From Rheinheimera nanhaiensis E407-8 (lineage in GTDB: Bacteria > Pseudomonadota > Gammaproteobacteria > Enterobacterales > Alteromonadaceae), in the NCBI RefSeq assembly GCF_000296695.1, contig NZ_BAFK01000007.1, positions 62,001 through 126,000 on the forward strand: a stretch of 64,000 bases of DNA, written 5' to 3'. The position numbers and the translations under genes are program-made. Of the stretch, positions 9,171 to 19,335 are shown in pieces. The notes under the pieces were generated by a model. It was given only the letters and a program-made list of their open reading frames with translations. It had not been told where the DNA came from and did not search any database. Numbering within the stretch: the first letter of the stretch is position 1; the number at the start of each line of letters is the position of its first letter.

Positions 9171-10444
9171 TTTGCCTCCTGCAGGCCTGCCAACACGGCT
9201 GACACAGTAAAAAAAGACCCAAAAACGACCAGCAGCTCATCAGGCTGCATAGCAGCAACGATCTGCTGATAAGCCTGCTGCACGTCATCATGCAGTTGTA
9301 GCTCTGTAGGCACCTCTGCCAGCACCTGAGCCAGTTGCTGTGCTGTGGCGCCCCTGGGTCCGCTCAGGCTGACAAGATGCCATTGATCAAACAGCGGCGT
9401 CAAGGGTTCCAGGCTGTGGGCGATATCCTTGTCTTTGAGCATACCGCTCAGTGCCAGCAACTTTTTATAATGCGGCTTTAACTGGCTAAGCTGCTGCGCC
9501 AGATAGGCGGTAGACTGCGGATTGTGTGCGACATCAACGATAACGGCTGGCTGACGCTGCAGCCACTGCATACGTCCGGCTAACGTTAGTGTAGCTAACA
9601 CCTGTTGCAGTTGCGCCTCGCCTGGCAGCATATCCAGTTGCTCCAGCACCGCCAGCGCACAGGCAGCATTCTGTAGTGGAATAGCCGGCTTAACTAAAGC
9701 GCTGTAATGCTGCTGAAGCCCTTGCCACTGCCAGTGCTGGTCGTGCTCGGTATAGTGATAATGTTGTAACACCTGTATTTTGCGACAGCCCAGCTGTTCA
9801 GCCTGTTGCAAAACAGACGGCGGCGCAGCCAAATCGCCAATAACCGCAATTTTACCCGGGCGGAAAATACCGGCCTTTTCAAAGCCGATGCTGTTACGGT
9901 CATTACCCAGCCATTCCTGGTGATCTAAATCGACGGTGGTAATGACACTGATATCCGGCGCTATAATGTTGGTAGCATCTAAGCGGCCACCCAGGCCAAC
10001 TTCAATCAGGCAATAATCGGGCTGTTGCTGCTGCAAAATACGAAACGCCACCAGGGTGGTAAACTCAAAGTAGGTCAACGCTGTCTGCTCACGCAGCTGC
10101 TCGACAAAAGCAAAGGCGGCCACCCAGTCAGCGTCTGCGACGTCGTTACCATCGATGCGCAGCCGCTCATTAAATGCCAGTAAATGCGGTGAGCTATAAA
10201 CGCCAACGCGTTTCCCCTGAGCTAACAGCAACTGCTCGATGGCTCTGGCGGTAGTACCTTTACCATTGGTGCCACCGATTAAAATTACTTTACCTGGCAG
10301 TAAGTGCAAATCGGCACCTGCGGCAACCTGCCGCACCCGCTCCAGGCCCAGTTCAATTTGATGAATAGGATGGCTTTGTTCAATATAACAAAGCCAATCG
10401 GCCAGGCTGTGGCACGATTGGCTGGTAGATATCGCAGTAGACAT
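9167..10444 (-). CDS. folC: Bifunctional dihydrofolate synthase / folylpolyglutamate synthase
   Basis: A 425-residue enzyme that joins dihydropteroate to glutamate and then extends the polyglutamate tail of folates. The ATP P-loop GGTNGKGTT, the GLGGRLDATN segment and the VDVAHNPQS motif are all visible. Length is close to E. coli FolC (422). The start at 10444 (MSTAIS) was chosen because it follows an AGGG ribosome site seven bases after the accD stop; the open frame extends upstream but would run into accD. It is translationally coupled to dedD. Confidence 0.96.
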   Translation of the reverse strand: MSTAISTSQSCHSLADWLCYIEQSHPIHQIELGLERVRQVAAGADLHLLPGKVILIGGTNGKGTTARAIEQLLLAQGKRVGVYSSPHLLAFNERLRIDGNDVADADWVAAFAFVEQLREQTALTYFEFTTLVAFRILQQQQPDYCLIEVGLGGRLDATNIIAPDISVITTVDLDHQEWLGNDRNSIGFEKAGIFRPGKIAVIGDLAAPPSVLQQAEQLGCRKIQVLQHYHYTEHDQHWQWQGLQQHYSALVKPAIPLQNAACALAVLEQLDMLPGEAQLQQVLATLTLAGRMQWLQRQPAVIVDVAHNPQSTAYLAQQLSQLKPHYKKLLALSGMLKDKDIAHSLEPLTPLFDQWHLVSLSGPRGATAQQLAQVLAEVPTELQLHDDVQQAYQQIVAAMQPDELLVVFGSFFTVSAVLAGLQEAK

Positions 10445-10451
10445 GAAACCC

Positions 10452-11327
10452 TTAAGCGGCGTCGTGCTCCGACACCGGAGCTGGCAGCTGCATAAACTTA
10501 GCAACAAGACGCGCAATTGTATCGCGCATTTTGCGCCGGTCAACAATCATATCGATAGCGCCGTGTTCCAGCAAAAATTCGCTGCGCTGGAAGCCTTCCG
10601 GCAATTTTTCCCGTACCGTTTGCTCAATCACCCTTGGGCCGGCAAAGCCAATTAATGCTTTTGGCTCACCGATATTGATATCGCCAAGCATGGCCAGACT
10701 GGCCGACACGCCGCCCATGGTAGGGTCAGTCAGTACCGAAATATACGGCAAACCGGCTTCGCTCATTTTTGCCAGCGCCGCACTGGTTTTAGCCATTTGC
10801 ATTAAGGAGAACAGCGCCTCCTGCATACGCGCACCACCACTGGCTGAAAAACAGACAAAAGGCACTTTGTGCTTTAATGCGTACTCGACACCGGCAACAA
10901 ATTTGGCGCCTACCACGGAGGCCATAGAGCCACCCATAAACTCAAATTCAAACGATGCGGCAACAATCGGCATACCTTTTAAGGTGCCGTGCATCACCAC
11001 CATCGCATCTTTTTCATTGGTGTCTTTTTGCGCTGCACTGATGCGATCTTTATAGCGTTTGCTGTCTTTAAACTTCAGTAAATCCTGCGGCTCCAGCTCT
11101 GCTGCCAGCTCTTTTACGCCTTGGGTGTCAAGGAAGCTGGTTAAACGGGCGCGGGCAGAAATACGCATATGATGGTCGCACTTGGGGCATACGCCAAGGT
11201 TACGATCTAAATCGGCTTTGTACAGCACCGCATCGCAGGCGGTACATTTAGTCCAGACACCTTCCGGGATATTTCGACGCGCGGAAGAAGAGGATGTTCT
11301 GGGCAGGATCTTTTCTAACCAACTCAT
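10452..11327 (-). CDS. accD: Acetyl-CoA carboxylase carboxyltransferase subunit beta
   Basis: A 291-residue beta subunit that, with AccA, moves the carboxyl group from biotin to acetyl-CoA, giving malonyl-CoA for fatty-acid synthesis. The N-terminal zinc ribbon uses Cys28, Cys31, Cys47 and Cys50. The carboxyltransferase core contains [10 protein letters not shown] and [11 protein letters not shown]. The accD-folC-dedD-cvpA-purF order is the same as in E. coli; dedA, which lies before accD there, is missing. Confidence 0.98.
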   Translation of the reverse strand: MSWLEKILPRTSSSSARRNIPEGVWTKCTACDAVLYKADLDRNLGVCPKCDHHMRISARARLTSFLDTQGVKELAAELEPQDLLKFKDSKRYKDRISAAQKDTNEKDAMVVMHGTLKGMPIVAASFEFEFMGGSMASVVGAKFVAGVEYALKHKVPFVCFSASGGARMQEALFSLMQMAKTSAALAKMSEAGLPYISVLTDPTMGGVSASLAMLGDINIGEPKALIGFAGPRVIEQTVREKLPEGFQRSEFLLEHGAIDMIVDRRKMRDTIARLVAKFMQLPAPVSEHDAA

Positions 11328-11380
11328 ATATTAGTCCTATTACAAACGACACCGCGTGGCCGCCATGTCGAAAAAACGTT

Positions 11381-11410
11381 AAAAAACGCCGAAATTCAGT
11401 AAACCGGCGC
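11381..11410 (-). terminator. Possible terminator after truA
   Basis: On the minus strand CGCCGG and CGGCG bracket an AT-rich loop of about 13 bases and are followed by six T. The stem is short. A -10-like TTTAAT for accD lies just before it, so it could instead be structure at the start of the accD leader. Confidence 0.35.
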
Positions 11411-11454
11411 TATTAAAGCACAAAACGCCCTGTGACGAATACAGAAAACTGGTC

Positions 11455-12243
11455 TTAGTAGTCAGGTAAAAACAATGGGCCGGGGGCTGCTTTGGGTAGC
11501 GCAAAATGCGCCGGGTATTCCACGTCCACTAAATACAGGCCACCGGGTTTGGCGGTGGCGGCAGCCAGATTGCGGTCTTTTGCCGCCAACAGTTCGGCAA
11601 TCCACTGCGGTGGCTGGTTTTGCATACCCACTTCCAACAAGCTGCCGGTAATGTTGCGCACCATATGGTGTAAAAAAGCGTTGGCTTTTATATCCAGCAC
11701 GATGTAATCACCACGGCGTTCAATCTGCAAATGATGCACATTACGAAACGGCGTTTTCGATTGACACTGCACAGCGCGAAACGAGCTGAAATCCTGCTCG
11801 CCCAGCAAAAAGGGCGCCGCCTGTTGCATCAGCTCAATATTTAACTGCTGGTGATAGTGGCTTAAGCCGCTGCGCAAAATGGCCGGGCGGTATTTATGGT
11901 TATAAATAATGTAGCGGTAACGGCGCGCCGTGGCGCTAAAACGGGCATGAAAATCAGCCGGTACCTCTTTAGCCCAGCGTACAGCTATGGCATCCGGCAA
12001 GCGGCTGTTAGTCCCCATGACCCAGGCTTTATCATCACGTATGGCGTCGGTGTCAAAGTGCACCACCTGACCGGTCGCATGCACGCCGGCATCAGTGCGG
12101 CCGGCACAAAACAGCTCAACCGGCTGATTGGCCACGGCTGACAACGCAGTTTCCAGCTCCTGCTGCACGCTGTTCACTTCCCGTTGCCGCTGCCAGCCGT
12201 AAAAAGCTGAACCGTCGTATTCAATACCTAACGCTATGCGCAT
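11455..12243 (-). CDS. truA: tRNA pseudouridine(38-40) synthase
   Basis: A 262-residue enzyme that isomerises uridines 38-40 in the anticodon stem of many tRNAs. The catalytic motif [12 protein letters not shown] contains Asp51. [14 protein letters not shown] and [17 protein letters not shown] are family signatures. The ATG is preceded by an AAGGGGG ribosome site. A TATAAT -10 sits 28-33 bases upstream, so truA can be transcribed apart from fimV. Confidence 0.97.
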   Translation of the reverse strand: MRIALGIEYDGSAFYGWQRQREVNSVQQELETALSAVANQPVELFCAGRTDAGVHATGQVVHFDTDAIRDDKAWVMGTNSRLPDAIAVRWAKEVPADFHARFSATARRYRYIIYNHKYRPAILRSGLSHYHQQLNIELMQQAAPFLLGEQDFSSFRAVQCQSKTPFRNVHHLQIERRGDYIVLDIKANAFLHHMVRNITGSLLEVGMQNQPPQWIAELLAAKDRNLAAATAKPGGLYLVDVEYPAHFALPKAAPGPLFLPDY

Positions 12244-12270
12244 GCCACCCCCTTAGTCTAACCGGCGGCG

Positions 12271-12276
12271 ATTATA
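12271..12276 (-). promoter_or_regulatory. -10 element upstream of truA
   Basis: On the minus strand a perfect TATAAT followed by CGCCGCCGG lies between the fimV stop and the truA start. No clear -35 box was found. The GC-rich discriminator resembles those before miaE and cvpA. Confidence 0.4.
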
Positions 12277-12313
12277 GCGCAAGCCAAGCCTGAATACAGC
12301 GCCAGCCGGCCGG

Positions 12314-14956
12314 TTATTGCCGTAAGCTTTGCGCCTCGGCTTTAACATGCTCGGGCGCATCAGAGGCCATAATGTCATCCAGCAGCTGAGTGGCGCTTTC
12401 ATTGTCATCCATTTCAATGTACGCCCGCACCAGATCTAACTTGGCAGAGTAGCCATTATCTTCAACATCGACATCCAACTGCTGATGCTCGCCAATAATA
12501 TCGGCATAATCTTCCAGCCCCACATCGACATTTAACTGATTAAAACGCTCACTATCCTGCTCCGGCTGCCCCGCGTTGGCCAGCAATGTATCAATTTCGA
12601 CAAAATCATCGTCGCTAAAATCAAAAGCACTGCCATCGTTGGTTTCAGTTTGCTGCACACTGCTGCCATCAGACTGCTGCTCCAGCTCTTGCTCAGCCGC
12701 ATCCAGATTATCTGCCATTGCCTCAAGTTCCGACATCAAAGAGTCAAACTGCGCGTCTGGCATCGGGTCCAGCTCCAGCTCGATGGCATCTGTATCGCTA
12801 ACCTCGTCTTGTCCGTCTAACTGGTCCAGTTCAGACAGCAACAGGTCAGGGTCAAGCACTGCCGGGGGTTCATCGTCGCTTAGCTCTAATTTGGGATACT
12901 GCTCAAGCATTTTGCTGGGGTTTTCTACCGATAACGCCGCATCGGTGGGCATTACCACAGACTCATCATCCTGGGTGGTCAAATCAAGCAGCACCGGCTC
13001 ACTGGCCTGCTCTGGTTGTAACTCCGCAGCAAGGTCAAAGTCATCCAGCAGCGCCGCGTCGTGTTCAGTCAGGTCGATAATGCCGGCATCGTCGTCGCTA
13101 AACGCTGTCTGCCCGTCAGCAGTGGCAGTTTCCGCCGGCATCGGTTCTGGTTGTGTAATCTCTTGCGAGCTGTCCTGCTCTGCCTGATCCAGCAGCTCGG
13201 TCAACTCGGCATTTAGCGCATCGATATCCGTCTCTGCTGCGACACTATCTGCCATAGCATCAACACCTGTCAGACCGGGCTCCTGTTCGCTGGCCAGGCT
13301 TTCGGCAAAGGCATCTAACTCAGAGCTGTCAAAAGCCGACTCTTCACGGGCAGCCACTTGTACTACTGCACTGTCTTCGGCAGGCCCGGCACTTGCCATA
13401 GCGCGGCTTAACTGTTGTTCCTGCGTCAACGTCTGCTCATCAAGCGTCGAGTCAGCTTGCTGTTCAGGCTGCCGGTTCACCGGTAAGGCGTCGTCGGATG
13501 AAGGCACATCAGGCAACGCTTCGCCCGCCAAGCTTGTGTCAGGCTCTGCCGCTTCAGTGAAGGCCGCAGACTCAGCCCGCATTGGCGCATCCTGCTCGAG
13601 CTGATCCAGGTCTACCTCTTCAATTAGCTCATCGATATCAAACGCATCAAGCTCTGGCTCGTCGCTTACTCGCGCTTCAGGGGGGGCTGCTGAACCATCG
13701 GTATCACTGGTAGCAGGAAGCTCTCCGGCATCTAACGGCTCGTCGGCCAGCTCTATCGCATCATCGTCATCAGCTGCGGCTAATAATGCACTTAAGTCAT
13801 CGTCTGACAGGATATTATCCGGGTCGAACTCATCTAACGCATCATCAGCGGCTGTGTTATTACCAGCGGGGGCATCTGGCGGTAACAGGCTATCATCTTC
13901 AAACGACAGCGCATCATCATCAAAGGCCAACAGGTCATCATCGTCAGCCGCTTTTTTCGCGGCAGGTTCAGGTTCGTTAAAAGCATCTTCCAACAGCGCG
14001 TCGTCTATCTCAAACAGGCTGTCATCGATATCAGAGGTATCCAGCGGTGGCAATGGCGACTGATAGCCCGGGTTAGCTGCGCTCTCCTGTATCGCCGCGC
14101 TCACCACTTGCTCGGTATGCTGGCTACGCTTTTTTACCCATAACAAAATACTAAACAAAATCAGCAGGGCCGGAATACAGGCCGCCAACACCCAAGCCAG
14201 CGGGTGTTTTAACCATTGTTGCCAGTCGGTTTCCTGCGCAGCTTCAGCATCGGCGGCCGCTTTTGCCGCTAACAACTCGGCCTGCTGCTTTAACAGTAAT
14301 TCAATTTGCTGCTGTATCACCTCGTCATCGCTAAGTTGGGCTTTAATCAGCTCAAGCTCCTGCTGCAGCTTTGCCAGACTGGTTTTAAGCTGCATGTTTT
14401 CATCGACCATGGTGTCAACCAACTGCATAGAGTCGGCAAACTGACTACGCAGGACATCCAGATCCTGACGTTGTTGGGCAGATAATTTCGCTAATTCGGT
14501 TTGCAGTTGTTTGTTGTCTTCGATAGCAGCCGCCGCAGGCTGTGCTGCCGGCTTGGTAACTGCCCTGGCAGTTTTTTGCCGCTCGGCCCAGATTTTATCA
14601 TCCTGCTCTGATTTAGCCCTGGCCAGCGCCAGATCGACCTGACGCATTTCCTGCGCACTGGGCACTATCAGCACAGCGCCCGGGCGTAAATGGTTTAAAT
14701 TGTCCTCCAAAAAAGCATCGGGATTTTTCAGGTACAACGCATACATCACCTGATACAAACTGATACTGGCATCCGGGCGGATGCGCTCAGCGACACGCCA
14801 CAATGTATCAGCCGGGCTCAATGGCCCTATGGTTTGTGGCATAGGGGGGGCGTCGGTGCTGCGCGGGCCACGGATCTGAGTCGAGGTTTCCTGCGCCAGC
14901 ACCGCCGACGGGAAATTGACAACTAGCGCAAAGAAAATCAAAAAAAACACAGGCAT
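12314..14956 (-). CDS. fimV: FimV-like polar/pilus assembly protein
   Basis: An 880-residue protein with FimV architecture. It has a signal peptide (1-21), a LysM-like periplasmic region (about 48-100, with LSPADTLWRVAERIRP and RPGAVLIVPS), a Gln-rich coiled coil (about 145-235) and one membrane helix (about 252-274). A very acidic cytoplasmic region rich in DD, EL and LL motifs follows, then a C-terminal FimV/TPR-like helical motif (LDLVRAYIEMDD to the end). FimV and HubP proteins organise the cell pole and support type IV pili, chemotaxis and flagella. The location between asd and truA is conserved in related genera. Asp/Glu codons dominate the cytoplasmic part, which explains its repetitive appearance. 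Confidence 0.9.
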   Translation of the reverse strand: MPVFFLIFFALVVNFPSAVLAQETSTQIRGPRSTDAPPMPQTIGPLSPADTLWRVAERIRPDASISLYQVMYALYLKNPDAFLEDNLNHLRPGAVLIVPSAQEMRQVDLALARAKSEQDDKIWAERQKTARAVTKPAAQPAAAAIEDNKQLQTELAKLSAQQRQDLDVLRSQFADSMQLVDTMVDENMQLKTSLAKLQQELELIKAQLSDDEVIQQQIELLLKQQAELLAAKAAADAEAAQETDWQQWLKHPLAWVLAACIPALLILFSILLWVKKRSQHTEQVVSAAIQESAANPGYQSPLPPLDTSDIDDSLFEIDDALLEDAFNEPEPAAKKAADDDDLLAFDDDALSFEDDSLLPPDAPAGNNTAADDALDEFDPDNILSDDDLSALLAAADDDDAIELADEPLDAGELPATSDTDGSAAPPEARVSDEPELDAFDIDELIEEVDLDQLEQDAPMRAESAAFTEAAEPDTSLAGEALPDVPSSDDALPVNRQPEQQADSTLDEQTLTQEQQLSRAMASAGPAEDSAVVQVAAREESAFDSSELDAFAESLASEQEPGLTGVDAMADSVAAETDIDALNAELTELLDQAEQDSSQEITQPEPMPAETATADGQTAFSDDDAGIIDLTEHDAALLDDFDLAAELQPEQASEPVLLDLTTQDDESVVMPTDAALSVENPSKMLEQYPKLELSDDEPPAVLDPDLLLSELDQLDGQDEVSDTDAIELELDPMPDAQFDSLMSELEAMADNLDAAEQELEQQSDGSSVQQTETNDGSAFDFSDDDFVEIDTLLANAGQPEQDSERFNQLNVDVGLEDYADIIGEHQQLDVDVEDNGYSAKLDLVRAYIEMDDNESATQLLDDIMASDAPEHVKAEAQSLRQ

Positions 14957-15265
14957 TAACGGTTCCTACCCCAGTTCAGGCGCGTCTACTTTAAGGATGT
15001 CGGCAGCAATGGCGGACAGCTTTAGACTCTTCGCACACAATGTTCACTCGCCACCAAGGTTGCAAAGCAAACACTGTTCCAACTTTGTTGGTTATTGCTC
15101 TGGGCTAAAATATAAAGCACTGACAGGATTCTGACCAGTGTTTAAAAGCGCTAGGCAAAACAATCGCTAAGCTTAAAAACGTGTCGGCCAAAGCAGGCTG
15201 TGGTTATCCCGCTACGGCCGATACAGAAATAAACAGGTCGCGGCGCGATAAAACGCCGCCGGCTG
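14957..15265. other. 309-base gap between asd and fimV
   Basis: No gene is supported here. The gap holds a candidate fimV promoter at 15109-15137 and a GC-rich stretch right after the asd stop that can form a 6-bp stem (GCGGCG with CGCCGC) but has no clear T-run. Confidence 0.6.
15109..15137 (-). promoter_or_regulatory. Candidate promoter of fimV
   Basis: On the minus strand TGGTCA (15132-15137) and TATATT (15109-15114) are separated by 17 bases. The predicted leader is about 150 bases. This is a consensus match only. Confidence 0.35.
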
Positions 15266-16285
15266 TTACAGATAATCGCGGATCAGATGCTCTGCGATTT
15301 GAATGCTGTTGGTGGCAGCACCTTTGCGGATATTGTCTGCCACCACCCACAGGTTCAGGCCATTTTCATGTGACAAGTCCTGCCGGATGCGGCCGACAAA
15401 CACCTCGTCTTTACCGGCAGCTGAACATACCTGGGTCGGAAAATCAGCATTGTTTTCCAAAAGCACCACACCTGGCGCATCCGCCAGCAGCGCTTTGGCC
15501 TGCTCAACGCTAATCGGCATTCGGGTTTCTATATGCACCGCTTCTGCATGACCAAAAAATACCGGCACCCTTACCGCTGTTGCATTGACGGCAATGCTGC
15601 TGTCACCGAAGATTTTCTGCGTCTCCCAGTGCATTTTCATTTCTTCTTTGGTGTAGCCGTTATCCATAAACACATCAATCTGTGGGATCACGTTAAAAGC
15701 GATTTGGCGGGCGAATTTACCGCTATTTTCAATTGGCCGGCCATTCATTAACTGCGCGGCTTCGTGCGCCAGAGCTTCAACCGCTTCCTGGCCGGCACCG
15801 CTTACCGACTGATAGGTCGCTACGTTAATACGGCTGATGCCGACAGCGTCATAAATAGGTTTTAATGCCACCAGCATCTGAATGGTTGAGCAATTCGGGT
15901 TAGCAATAATATTGCGGTTGCGATAATCAGCAATAGCATGGGCGTTCACCTCTGGCACCACCAGCGGAATGTCGGGCTCGTAGCGATAATGTGAGGTGTT
16001 ATCAATTACCACACAACCGGCATCGGCCGCCTTAGGAGCATAAATGGCGGATACACTGCCACCGGCAGAAAACAAACCAATTTGCGCCTGTGACCAGTCG
16101 AACGTTTCGGCATCAATGACTTTAACTTTCTTACCCTTAAACGTCACAGTGCCACCGGCTGAGCGGCTGCTGGCCAGTGGAAATAATTGCGCGACCGGGA
16201 AATCACGCTGTTCCAGAATTTCAATTAAATGTTGGCCAACCAGACCTGTTGCCCCTAAAACAGCAACATTGTATTGCGACGCCAT
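15266..16285 (-). CDS. asd: Aspartate-semialdehyde dehydrogenase
   Basis: A 339-residue NADPH-dependent enzyme converting aspartyl phosphate to aspartate semialdehyde, the branch point to lysine, diaminopimelate, threonine and methionine. The nucleotide loop GATGLVG (11-17) and the catalytic cysteine in NPNCST (Cys132) are present, as are QSVSGAGQEAVEAL and the GHAEAVHIET segment. It occupies the place of the E. coli paralogue usg, but the intact active site supports a working Asd. It is 14 bases downstream of pdxB and likely cotranscribed. Confidence 0.94.
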   Translation of the reverse strand: MASQYNVAVLGATGLVGQHLIEILEQRDFPVAQLFPLASSRSAGGTVTFKGKKVKVIDAETFDWSQAQIGLFSAGGSVSAIYAPKAADAGCVVIDNTSHYRYEPDIPLVVPEVNAHAIADYRNRNIIANPNCSTIQMLVALKPIYDAVGISRINVATYQSVSGAGQEAVEALAHEAAQLMNGRPIENSGKFARQIAFNVIPQIDVFMDNGYTKEEMKMHWETQKIFGDSSIAVNATAVRVPVFFGHAEAVHIETRMPISVEQAKALLADAPGVVLLENNADFPTQVCSAAGKDEVFVGRIRQDLSHENGLNLWVVADNIRKGAATNSIQIAEHLIRDYL

Positions 16286-16299
16286 GATAGTTCCTCTTG

Positions 16300-17424
16300 T
16301 TATTGTGCGAGGCTAAACCCTAATTGCAGCAAATAATCTGGTATGACTTTGCCACTAAGTTGCAACGAGCTGAATTCACGCCGGGGCGGATAAGTTTTAC
16401 GGATCCAGTCAAACCCCTTAACCGAAAGGGCATGGCGAAAAATAGCATCGTCACGGCGCACATCATATAACAGTCTTGCCAAATTTTGGACATCTGGAAG
16501 CCCAAAATTTGCACTAATCTGTAATTTTTCCATCGCAGGCTGTGCCAGCAGCTGCTGCAACTGCCACTGAACCGGCTGGCCGAGCAACTCGCAGCAGCGC
16601 TGGTACAGCATTTGCGTACCGCGCGCCTTACCCTCGACGCTATGACCGGCAATATGTGCGGTGGCAATATCGACATAAGGCAATAATGCGCTCAGAACGT
16701 CGGGCTCATTTTCCCAAACATCCAGCACCACAGCACGCCGCTGCGCTTTGGCGGTTAAATCATCCAGCAGTGCAGCGTTGTCAATGACACCACCGCGAGA
16801 GGCATTAATAATGGCACAATCAGGTTTCAGCCTGGCTAGCGAGCGTGCATTGAGCAGGTGCCGGCTTGGCCATTTACCCTCTTGGGTCAGCGGGGTATGA
16901 AAACTGATAATGTCAGCCTGCTGACACAGGCTGTTAAAATCAGTATGAAAAAAATTGCTCTCAGCCTCCTCGTGCCGCAGCGGGTCACACTGCAGCACCT
17001 TAAGCCCCAGCGCCGTTAAGCAGCGCACCAGCAAGCTGCCAATATTACCAACCCCAACAACGCCAATGGTTTTATCGCTTAACTGCCACTGATAGTGTTC
17101 AGCCAGGTACCACAAGCTGCTAAGCACATACTCCACTACCGACTGAGCATTGCAGCCAGGGGCACTGGCAAAGGCAATATTACGGCTGGCAAGATAAGCC
17201 TGATCAACATGCTCAGTGCCTATAGTGGCGGTGCCAACAAAGCGCAGCTTGGTGTTTGTGTCGAGCAAGCTGGCATTCACCGTAGTAACAGAGCGGACTA
17301 ACAGAATATCGGCATCGGCAAGCTCTGTTGCAGTCACCTTGCGGCCATCGAACAGCACCACTTCGCCCAGATGTTGAAAAAACGCCTGTACCAGCGGCAT
17401 GTTTTCATCAGCATAAATTTTCAT
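16300..17424 (-). CDS. pdxB: Erythronate-4-phosphate dehydrogenase
   Basis: A 374-residue D-isomer-specific 2-hydroxyacid dehydrogenase that oxidises 4-phosphoerythronate in the DXP-dependent pyridoxal phosphate pathway. The opening MKIYADENMPL, the NAD-binding VGVGNIGSLLV, INASRGGVID (catalytic Arg region), VWENEP (Glu) and AHIAGHS (His) are visible. The C-terminal dimerisation domain typical of PdxB is present. It lies between cysB (27-base gap) and asd. Confidence 0.96.
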   Translation of the reverse strand: MKIYADENMPLVQAFFQHLGEVVLFDGRKVTATELADADILLVRSVTTVNASLLDTNTKLRFVGTATIGTEHVDQAYLASRNIAFASAPGCNAQSVVEYVLSSLWYLAEHYQWQLSDKTIGVVGVGNIGSLLVRCLTALGLKVLQCDPLRHEEAESNFFHTDFNSLCQQADIISFHTPLTQEGKWPSRHLLNARSLARLKPDCAIINASRGGVIDNAALLDDLTAKAQRRAVVLDVWENEPDVLSALLPYVDIATAHIAGHSVEGKARGTQMLYQRCCELLGQPVQWQLQQLLAQPAMEKLQISANFGLPDVQNLARLLYDVRRDDAIFRHALSVKGFDWIRKTYPPRREFSSLQLSGKVIPDYLLQLGFSLAQ

Positions 17425-17451
17425 AGCGCAATTATCTTATAAGGTAGGCGG

Positions 17452-18450
<999 letters not shown>

Positions 18451-18462
18451 TTATCACTGCTC

Positions 18463-18490
18463 AATATACCTGTAAAGCAGGATATTCCAA
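18463..18490 (-). promoter_or_regulatory. Candidate promoter of cysB
   Basis: On the minus strand TTGGAA (18485-18490) and TATATT (18463-18468) are 16 bases apart, about 35 bases before the start codon. The region is rich in imperfect inverted repeats, such as AACTAATTT with AAATTGGTT. These would suit LysR autoregulation, but the sites are not proven. Confidence 0.4.
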
Positions 18491-18569
18491 CTAATTTTTA
18501 AATTGGTTAATGCTATAACTAATCGTAGCTAAAAGTAAGGCTGCTGCCAGTACAGTGAACGGAGAATTT

Positions 18570-19262
18570 ATGCGACCTAAGCTTCCTGCGATAGACTTTG
18601 CCTCGGTGCTGGCCTCCACCGTACACGATATGAAAAATTCGTTGTGTATGCTGATCCAGGCCATTGAACTTATTCAGCAGGAAAGCCTGCAATTATCCCC
18701 CCCGGCACAGGATGAACTGGCGCGGCTTAACTACGAGGCAAACCGGCTAAACTCTAATCTGTTGCAGTTATTATCGTTATACCGGCTGGAGCGTAATCAA
18801 CTACCGGTGCAAATTGACCAGCATGTTGTGGCAGACGTGACAGAAGAAGTGCTATTGAAAAATCAGTTTTTCAGTGAGCAGCAAAAACTGCAGATCACTG
18901 TAGAGCAACCGGATGATGTGTATTGGTATTTCGACTATGACCTGATTGTTAACCTGCTAAACGATGCCGTTGCCAATGCGCTGCGCTATTGCCGGCAACG
19001 CATTGCGCTTATCGTCACAGCACAGCAGGATCAACTGGTCATTGAAGTGCACGACGATGGCAAAGGTTTTCCCGATTTTATGCTAAACGCCGCCCCTTTT
19101 AATATGAATACGCCCGATTTGGCGAATAATCACACCGGACTTGGAATATTTTTTGCTACGCTTATTGCCACAGCACATCAAAATAAAGGTAAACATGGCA
19201 GTGTCGAACTGGCAAATGGTGGCCGCTTTGGTGGCGGTGTATTTCGCCTATGCCTGCCCTGA
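18570..19262 (+). CDS. Soluble histidine kinase-like protein
   Basis: A 230-residue protein with the core of a histidine kinase and no input domain. The H-box-like ASTVHDMKNSLCML puts a candidate phosphorylated His at residue 19. The ATPase domain has the N box (LLNDAVANALRYC), G1 (VHDDGKGFP) and G2 (HTGLGIFFA). There are no membrane segments and no neighbouring response regulator. The start at 18570 follows GGAG by five bases. It may phosphorylate a regulator encoded elsewhere or act as an adaptor. It precedes a membrane-anchored coiled-coil protein on the same strand. Confidence 0.8.
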   Translation: MRPKLPAIDFASVLASTVHDMKNSLCMLIQAIELIQQESLQLSPPAQDELARLNYEANRLNSNLLQLLSLYRLERNQLPVQIDQHVVADVTEEVLLKNQFFSEQQKLQITVEQPDDVYWYFDYDLIVNLLNDAVANALRYCRQRIALIVTAQQDQLVIEVHDDGKGFPDFMLNAAPFNMNTPDLANNHTGLGIFFATLIATAHQNKGKHGSVELANGGRFGGGVFRLCLP

Positions 19263-19335
19263 GTAAAACGGGCAGCTGTTATTTAAACTGTTTTATGATT
19301 AATATGCAGATGTAAGTCACAAAAACGAGGTTTCA

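Noticed and set aside
10445-10546. Upstream extension of folC by 34 codons
   Set aside because: It would run inside accD and gives unrelated Cys/Leu/Arg-rich residues. The ATG at 10444 has its own ribosome site and matches the family length.
10531-11055. A 174-residue plus-strand frame opposite accD
   Set aside because: accD is certain here. The opposite frame has no recognisable protein features.
12576-13187. A long Ser-rich reading frame on the plus strand opposite fimV
   Set aside because: It is the reverse of the acidic, Asp/Glu-rich part of fimV, whose codon bias leaves the other strand open. It has no ribosome site and no family pattern.
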